Of a stretch of DNA of 64,000 bases, positions 57,460-64,000 are shown in pieces. The position numbers and the translations under genes were made by a program. The notes beneath the pieces were generated by a model, which was not told the origin of the DNA, did no database searches, and saw only the letters and a list, made by a program, of their open reading frames with translations. Numbering within the stretch: the stretch's first letter is position 1; every line of letters begins with the position of its first letter. The stretch covers positions 6,946,501 to 7,010,500 of the forward strand of contig CM026560.1 in assembly GCA_015143295.1 (NCBI GenBank). The letters are read 5' to 3'. Source of the DNA: Tetracentron sinense (Eukaryota > Streptophyta > Magnoliopsida > Trochodendrales > Trochodendraceae).

Positions 57460-59113
57460 GGATTTTAGGCCCGGTAGGCCAAAAACTGAAAGTAACCGCA
57501 GTTAGGGTTGCTAACCAGGGGTTAAGGGTGGTCTAACCTTGGTTAGGGTTGCTAACCAGAGTTTTTTAAATGGGCCAAAGTCAGTTTTATGGTCCAAGAA
57601 GTCTTTTTTGTGAATTTTCCAGATTTTGTGGGGTTAAAGGGTGCTTAACCATGGTTAAATGTTAATCAATTGTGAATTTAACCATGGTTAAGGGTCAAGT
57701 TAAGTCCAAATTGGGCCCAGGGGGCTAGGTAGGGCCTAGAGTGGCCTCCTACTAGGCCTGGGCCCTGTGCAAATAGCCCAAAGTTAAAAAAGTTTAATGG
57801 CGGTAATAGGATTACCGCCATTAATACTGTAATTTTAATCCTGGTTTGCACACTGATAACACGGGTTAGGGACTAACCTAGGGTGCTCTCAAAGCATGGG
57901 TTTGAAGAGGGGACCCCCGAGAAAAGAGTGAGCCTGGGGTGGGCCCAAGGGGTGGCCTAGAGTGGGCCCCACAAAGTGCCAAAGGTGATGTATGTAAAAC
58001 CATAGAGTGGCGATACATAATCTACCGCCATTGCCAAAACAGGTAAGAAATGAATTGCGGTAGATGGTTTACCGCCATTAAGCACAGTGTTGGTTTTTCG
58101 AATAACCATGGTTAGTGTTAACCCATGATCTTGGGAGGACCAGGTTAGTCTCAGGAGAGGCAAATGGGTTCAACGCAGGCCTTGGACATGGACCAGGACC
58201 CACCAAAATAGGCTAACCAAGGTTAAAACAGTGAAGGCAAAGAATGGCAGTACTGAGTTTACCGCCATTCCTGGTTTTTTTTAAAAACCAGAAATGTGCC
58301 CATGGGGGCTGTGCTCAGGGGTAACTAGGGGTTCCCTCATGAATTGAGGGACCCCCAGTAGGTTCTGAGATTGGTCTTAAAGCTCAGGGCATCGCTTGTA
58401 CCCGTAGGGGTTCACCACGCCCATGATCAAGGTGGGTGAACACCCCTGCATTAGGTTTTAGTACTAACAAACAGTAAGAAATAAGAAAAGTTCCCTAGAA
58501 ATAACCAGGGGCTCACATGGAATTCAACAAGAGAAAAAGGAAAGGGGAAAGGGGCAAGGCCCTACCCTGCTCTGTTTCTTGCCGAGGGAGGTACTGTGAA
58601 CTGTGGCGGCGCACCTTGTGATGGTGCTGCAGGGCTCAAGCAGGGGAGAGCTGGGCTTTCCTTGGGCGCTAGGTAAAGCTTATGGAAGCTTGGAATGGAG
58701 TTTCGGATGAGTTGGTTATCCAACAGGGTTCAAACTGGAAATTTTTGGATCCCTTCTACGGTTGAGGAGGCTACTACTTATAGAGGGAGGTCCTTGGGAC
58801 TTAAGGGGGATTAAGGGGAAGAGGAAGATAGTGGTTGGACCCTTTGGAGGTCGAGTGAGGGAGCTGATGGGAGGGTGGATTGGATGGTGGAGTGTGCAGG
58901 GGGGCTGTAGACTGCGAACTGGGAATTTAAACAATGGCGGTAGATGGTCTACTGCCATTGTTAAACCAGGCAACAAGCTAATTGGCGGTAGACCATCTAC
59001 CGCCAATAAGAAATTTTTTGATTTTTGGGCCTGGCCCAAGCACGATGACTATGGGGGGTTTGGCTTTAGGGTTTTTGGGCTTTATGGGCCCAAGTCGAGG
59101 TTCAGGCCCTAGA
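57460..59113 (+). mobile_element. LTR-type repeat family A, right part
   Basis: Continuation of 51627-52255 after the nested LTR. It holds many copies of 'gctaacc.gggtta' style phrases and six short inverted repeats built on ATGGCGGTA..TACCGCCAT (57796, 58007, 58053, 58242, 58931, 58979). The open frames here (for example 58762-59112) follow from GC-rich repeats and show no domain. Confidence 0.5.
57796..59008 (+). repeat. Array of six dispersed hairpins (GGCGGTA type)
   Basis: Inverted repeats at 57796-57822, 58007-58032, 58053-58080, 58242-58270, 58931-58962 and 58979-59008. Each is 9-12 bp arms (AATGGCGGTA and complement) around 5-8 bp. Confidence 0.8.
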
Positions 59114-59605
59114 TGTAGAGACCCGAATCTTTTTCATGTTTTTATTTCATTGTGTTAAGGGTATTTTAGCCCTTGTGATGTTTGATATTTATTGTTTTTT
59201 TTATGCCTAATTATTGTGGTGTAAACTAGGCTTAATCAACTTGTAACGGATGGATGTCATGGCACATCCTAAACTTTAGGAAGCTCTAGTTTTAGAACCG
59301 TTTACCGGAATTGTGTGATTCTTGAACCATTAGAAAGGTGTTGGAATCCTCTTCGAGATTCATGTTTAGTGTTTTTCCTCATTTTGAGTTTAAGTCAAGT
59401 CAATAGTGAGTTTTGTCTAATGGAATTGCAGATCAGTCAATTTTGGGGATATTTTAGTCTATAAATTAAGTGGAAATTAGAAATTCTAAAATGCCAGAAA
59501 TGTTCGTTTTCGAAAGACGAATCCAACCCAAGTTGAATCGTCAAAATCCGACGAACGAGTCAAAAGTTATGGCCAAAACAGTAAAGGGAGTCAAAACCTG
59601 CAGGA

Positions 59606-59791
59606 ACCGATCGCTCGGTCAGAACCAGCGATCGATCGGTCCAAAACCGATCGATCGGTATCTATCGACTGGTCCAAAATTTTGTATGGGAAAATTTTCC
59701 AGAGAGTGTGTTTTTGACCGATCGCCCGGTCATAAACACCGATCGATCGGTAGGCAACCGATCGCTCGGTCATTACCACCGATCGCTCGGT
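59606..59791 (+). promoter_or_regulatory. 3-core-4 palindrome module, Gypsy-2 LTR
   Basis: Best preserved copy: ACCGATCGCTCGGT, AGCGATCGATCGGT, ACCGATCGATCGGT, core (59661-59706), then ACCGATCGCCCGGT, ACCGATCGATCGGT and two ACCGATCGCTCGGT. TATAAATA follows at 59866-59873. The core is close to that of the SIRE LTR. Confidence 0.9.
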
Positions 59792-60719
59792 CCTTCGTGT
59801 TTTTGCTGATTTTTAGTATGGGCTTTTTGGTCTTTTCGTTCTCAGACCTTGGGGCTATAAATAGGGGGTCCTACTCGAAATATTAAAATACTCCACCTAG
59901 TTCTAACCTAATTTGGCAAAAAGGGGGAGAAACCCTAGGGTTTTGAGAGAGGGTTTTCTTGGAGAAGGAGGAGATTGATAGGAGATTGCAAGAAAAGTTT
60001 GGGAAGCTTCTCCAAATCGTCTCGGGAGCGTTTTGAATCCAAGGGAGGGATTCCTAAGGTCGATATACTATCCTAATCAACTCTATTTTAAGGTTTGGTG
60101 AATGTTGATGTGCTAAGAATTGTAGAAATAGATAGTTGATGCATTTTCCCTAATTTTCTATGAAATAAGCTAATTATGGATGGGAATGTGAATGGATATG
60201 TGGATTGGAAATGTGGATAGAATGTATGGAGGATGGGAAATGTATGGAGGATGGGATTAATTGGTGGATGTGGATGAATATATTGATTGTATGGATGAAT
60301 TATGGTTTGACGAATGCTTGAAAATATGGAGGAGAAATGGATTCATATTATACGTACACAAGGTGTTTGTGAAAAGGCTTGAATGGATAAATGCTATTAT
60401 ACTCTTATGAAATGGTAGTAAATTGATTATGAATTGCGATATGAATTATGATAAGATATGTATATGTGAATGGTTTGTTAAGTATGTCTAATTATTTGCA
60501 TGGAAATTGATAGTCGGGAAGGTAAGAACTTAGAGGAACATCTCTCAAACCGGGAATTCTCTAACTATTTGGTATGGGACAGTATAGTGGAGTTTCCATG
60601 ATGGGAGATCGGAACCTAAGCAATTACCAACTCGAATATTAATTTCGACACTTAAGCACATATGCACGTGTATGTTAAGATAAGAGTCTCACAAGTCACA
60701 CATATGGACTACAAGCATG

Positions 60720-60935
60720 AACATGGCATACGTATGACATTCTGAATAAGCATAAGCATGGCATGGTCCGTATCCGCCAAGAACGGCATGTCTCATTACT
60801 GTGTGATCTGAATAAGTGCATAAGGCATGGTCCGTATCCGCCAAGAACGGCATGTCTCATTACTGTATGATCTGAATAAGTGCATAAGCATAAGCATAAG
60901 CATAAGCATCTCACAAGCACGTGGTCTCGTAAGCA
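60720..60935 (+). repeat. Minisatellite and (AAGCAT)n in Gypsy-2 LTR
   Basis: Two long units of 'gcatggtccgtatccgccaag..ggcatgtctcattactgt' (about 70 bp) with short runs of AAGCAT, inside the predicted leader intron (60059-61156). Confidence 0.9.
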
Positions 60936-61156
60936 TAAGTACCTCATAAGTGTATGGTTTTCTAAGTCTAAGATTCTCACAAGTACACGAGTCAAGGTGA
61001 TGATATGATGTATATGCGCACACGTTCTTCCGCACTCTGATTATGTTATTATGCTATTGGATATGTTTCTGACTAAGTGCAGGTATATCATTATTGTTGG
61101 TTGGATTTTATATACACTGAGTACCTTTGTACTCAGCCGGACTTTTGTCTTGGCAG

Positions 61157-61272
61157 GTATAGAGCAGGAGTACACGGTGGAGCCGTGGGTTGAGGAAACA
61201 TACATTGAGGAAGGAGGTGAAGGTGAGCCTTCTGAGGAGGGAGCCGGAGACTTGGGCGGCTACACCTCTTAG
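61157..61272 (+). other. Acidic LTR reading frame, Gypsy-2
   Basis: After TTGGCAG the frame reads VEPWVEETYIEEGGEGEPSEE, ending at a TAG at 61272. It shares PWVEE.Y with the other LTRs although the surrounding DNA is strongly diverged. Confidence 0.45.
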
Positions 61273-61557
61273 TTTACATTTCTTTTCTTTGAGAGAGTTT
61301 TGTATTTGACTTTTAGAGGATGTTGCCCAGTAGACTTCTTGTTAGTTGTGTATCAGACTTGTTGGTTCTTTGTGAGTTGTATATATAGACCTCAGACTTG
61401 TGCAGGTTGGATTGGGTTTATATATCGGAATTTTATTACTCTCATTTTTGGAGACTCGTGTAGTAGCCTTGTATGCATGGTTTTAAGCAGGTTTAAGTAA
61501 TGTGGCGATTCTAAAGTCCTATTTTAGCCTTGTGGGATTTTGGGGTCGTTACAGAGG

Positions 61558-61571
61558 TGGTATCAGAGCTC
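61558..61571 (+). other. Primer binding site of Gypsy-2
   Basis: TGGTATCAGAGCTC begins four bases after the LTR end; the first 12 bases match the initiator tRNA-Met complement. Confidence 0.9.
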
Positions 61572-61851
61572 TAGGCATTAGGTTCCCTTGGGCTAAGTTG
61601 TCCTCTTAGTAGGAGTCATGTTATGTCACTCCGGGTCTGATACCAGAGGATATCAATCAGTGCTCAAGGCATTAGAGCCCTTAAGGGTAAGGTGTTAAGT
61701 ATAGGGTATAGGAAGATGTCAACCTCAGGGAAGCAACATCAAGTTTAGGATTCTAATTGTTCAGGATTGGGTTATGATTAAGTGTAGATTTAGGAATTTT
61801 ATGTGAGTTTATTCCTAAATAAGTTGTTTTCTTCTTCTCAGGACTGTAAGC

Positions 61852-63055
61852 ATGAGAAGGGGTGGAAGAAACCATAGGAATGGAGGAGGCAGTGTGACAG
61901 ATGGGGATTCCCCAGATGGTGCTTCCCAAGCCAATGTGAGTCGGGCTATGGAAGCTATTGCTGCAGCCATGGAGAGGCAGGCTGAAATTATGGCTCAGCA
62001 AACTGCATTGCTAGCAGCTGGTCAAGCTAGACAGGAGAGGCAGGTTGATGTTCACCCACCTCGTCATAACGGAGTGGAAGCTTTTAGGAGGATCAACCCT
62101 CCAGCCTTCTACGGTAGTACAGATCCCTCAGTTGCTGAGTTGTGGATCATGCAACTAGAGAAGATTTTCACCGTGCTTGAGGCTACCGATGAGCAGAGAG
62201 TGAAATGGGCCTCCTTCGTCATGGAAGGCGAGGCTGAACATTGGTGGAGGGCCGCATCTAGGCAGAGGAATGAAGTGCGAGCGGGACAAGAGTGGACTTG
62301 GGGAGAGTTCCTCGACATCTTCTACGAGAGATACTTCCCGGTGTTTGTGAGAGATCAGAAGGAGATTGAATTCTCTACCTTGGAGCAAGGGAGGATGTCA
62401 GTGGCCGAGTATGAGGCCAAGTTTGTAGAGCTTTCTAGGTTCGCTCCTCACTTGATTGCTACGGAGAGAATGAAGGCAAAGAGGTTTGAGCGAGGTTTAA
62501 AGGATTTTATTCGGGAGAAAGTTTCGATACTTCAGCTCGAGTCATGTAGGGAGGTGTATCAGCGCGCCTTGATAGCTGAGAAGAATTCAGAAGAATTGTT
62601 GAAGAAGAGGGAGAAGTTGCAGGCAAGCAGGTTTGTTCCCCAGGACAAGAGGTCGAGGATAGCAGGTCCTATGCCGATTGCTAGGCCTACCCCTTATCAG
62701 AGGCCGACTCAGGTAGCCCCACGAGCAGCTCAGGTGGCTCCGCCTACTACTGGCATTCAGCTGTTTGATGTATGCCGCCAGTGCGGAAAGAGGCACAGAG
62801 TAGGAGAGTATAGGGCAATTACGGGAGGCTGTTTTCATTGTGGAGAGGTCTCACACCGGATCCGAGATTGCCCACTCCGCATTCAGCAGGGGATTCAGTC
62901 GACTCAGCCACAGGGAGTCAGGCCCCCAGTTAGGCAGTCCACACAGCAGAGGCCACCACAGGGTCCTAGACCTCAGCAGCCTCACCAGCCAGCTCAGGGT
63001 CGAGTGTTTGCTACCTCGGAGCGGGATGCACAGGCGTCCGACGACGTTGTGCAGG
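61852..63055 (+). CDS. Gypsy-2 gag
   Basis: 401 codons from the ATG at 61852 (MRRGGRNHR), which follows a strong acceptor-like 'cttcttctcag' (ends 61841). The gag domain spans about 62070-62600 (FVMEGEAEHWWRAA, LSRFAPHL). The knuckle is CFHCGEVSHRIRDC near 62830; the preceding CRQCGKRHRVGEY has Tyr where Gypsy-1 has Cys. The exon ends at 63055 in DDVVQG; without splicing the frame stops at 63082-63084. Confidence 0.85.
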
Positions 63056-63190
63056 GTATGTTTAATTGTGCTTTAGTCAATTAAAATATTGTTCTGATGC
63101 TATGTGTGTGATATTAAATATTATGTGATATGATGTAAGATGCATGTATATATTCATGATTTGACAAATTAGCTTTGTGTATTAATTCAG
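63056..63190 (+). other. Putative intron between gag and protease, Gypsy-2
   Basis: 135 bp from CAGG|GTATGT to AATTCAG|GCTC. AT-rich, phase 1, at the same codon as in Gypsy-1. Joining the sides restores an open gag-protease frame; read through, it has a stop after nine codons. Confidence 0.7.
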
Positions 63191-64000
63191 GCTCATTGTT
63201 GATAAATGATTTCCTCGCTCATGTTTTGATCGATACTGGTTCCACTCACTCCTTCGTCACACCTAGTTTTGCACGAGAATTTCTGATTGAGCCAAGTCTA
63301 TTAGATCGTGTATTGTCTATCGCTACTCCTGTTGGTACTTCTGTTATTACTGATAAGGTCTATCGAGCTTGTGATATTCGAGTAGGCCAGAGAGAGATGC
63401 CAGCTGATCTGATTGTCCTTGAGTTCCAAGATTTTGACGTCATTTTAGGCATGGATTGGCTTTCCAAATACCATGGGCATGTTGACTGTTTTGGGAAGGT
63501 AGTCAACTTTAGACCAATCAGTGAGCCCTCTTTTCGTTTCCAAGGGTTGAAGAAGAAGGACTTAGCTCGTTTCGCGGCATTGAGTCTTACTACCTCGGAA
63601 GCACCAGATTTCTCAAGTATTCCAGTTGTAGAGGAATTCATGGATGTCTTTCCTAAAGACTTACCGGGTTTGCCACCGGATAGAGAAGTAGAGTTCGCAA
63701 TTGAGTTGGTTCCGGGTACGGCACCCATCTCTAAAGCTCCGTATAGGATGGCTCCAGCAGAGTTGAAAGAGCTTAAGGAGCAAATTGACGAACTGCTTGG
63801 TCTTGGATTTATCCGCCCAAGTGCATCACCTTGGGGAGCTCCTGTTTTGTTTGTGAAGAAGAAGGATGGTTCGATGAGGATGTGCATCGACTATCGGCAA
63901 CTGAACAAGGTCACCATCAAGAACAAATATCCTTTACCTAGGATCGATGACTTGTTTGATCAGTTGCAAGGAGCTAAGTATTTCTCCAAGATCGACTTAA
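63191..64000 (+). CDS. Gypsy-2 pol, protease and RT start (partial)
   Basis: Open to the window end without a stop. Protease DTGSTHSF at about 63234 and ILGMDWLS near 63445; the conserved RT entry (PYRMAP, about 63738; [23 protein letters not shown], about 63807; [10 protein letters not shown], about 63885). The active-site DD lies beyond the window. It has no ATG start, consistent with translation from a spliced gag-pol message. Confidence 0.85.

Larger units (their letters stand above)
59114..64000 (+). mobile_element. Gypsy-2, 5' part, runs off the window
   Basis: 5' LTR 59114-61553 (2440 bp; TGTAGAGACCCG to GTCGTTACA), a perfect primer site, gag 61852-63055, an intron-like gap, then protease and reverse transcriptase open to the window end. 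It belongs to the same group as Gypsy-1 but is clearly diverged. No stop was found in the coding parts outside the gap. It is inserted in or beside family A; the right target duplication lies outside. Confidence 0.9.

Noticed and set aside
58716-59112. Open frames of 107 and 116 codons on opposite strands in family A
   Set aside because: They arise from GC-rich inverted repeats and mirror each other.
59470-59886. 138-codon open frame in the Gypsy-2 LTR
   Set aside because: It reads through the palindrome module and TATA box; its codons only mirror the repeated DNA motif.

Overview
The window is nuclear DNA of a flowering plant. It carries one ordinary host gene with plant-type introns, a gibberellin 2-oxidase-like dioxygenase. 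Almost everything else is LTR retrotransposons with initiator-tRNA-Met primer sites, small non-autonomous DNA transposons, and relics of both. The sequence alone does not identify the species.

Layout. Bases 1-3527 are nested LTR relics, including a clean Ty3/gypsy solo LTR (635-3238, target duplication AGATG). Bases 3528-9450 hold the only gene-like island: a decayed copia-LTR-like stretch, about 3 kb of plain upstream DNA, and the three-exon GA2ox-like gene (7359-8874) with a long hairpin in intron 2. Bases 9451-13150 are a cluster of non-autonomous elements: an hAT-type element that hosts a TRIM, two Mutator-type MITEs with exact 9-bp duplications, and two large foldbacks. Bases 13200-28545 are a degenerate Ty1/copia element (Copia-B), split inside its integrase by an 11.3-kb SIRE-like copia element (16402-27691, duplication GATCA) that has an intact additional ORF. 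Bases 28546-39691 are a reverse gypsy LTR fragment followed by a complete chromodomain-bearing gypsy element (Gypsy-1). Bases 39692-50236 are a reverse copia element (Copia-C) interrupted by a solo gypsy LTR (duplication ATAGA). Bases 50237-59113 are reverse LTRs nested in an unclassified LTR-type repeat (family A). Bases 59114-64000 are the 5' part of a second, less damaged gypsy element (Gypsy-2) that runs off the window.

Main observations. (1) The SIRE-like copia LTRs and several gypsy LTRs share a module of about 179-186 bp placed 46-75 bp upstream of the TATA box (TATA not clear in one solo LTR). It is always three 14-bp near-palindromes of the ACCGATCGATCGGT type, a conserved core, then four more. 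Other LTRs carry different palindromes (GTCGAC, CGTCGACG) in the same slot. (2) Both gypsy elements carry a GT-AG intron of 138 or 135 nt, in the same phase and position, between the gag zinc knuckles and the protease. (3) The gypsy LTRs share leader-intron-like donor and acceptor sites, a family-specific minisatellite inside that intron, and a short acidic reading frame with the motif PWVEEEY just after the acceptor. Together these suggest retrotransposons with a modular promoter and several introns. This is inferred from sequence only; no transcript data were available.
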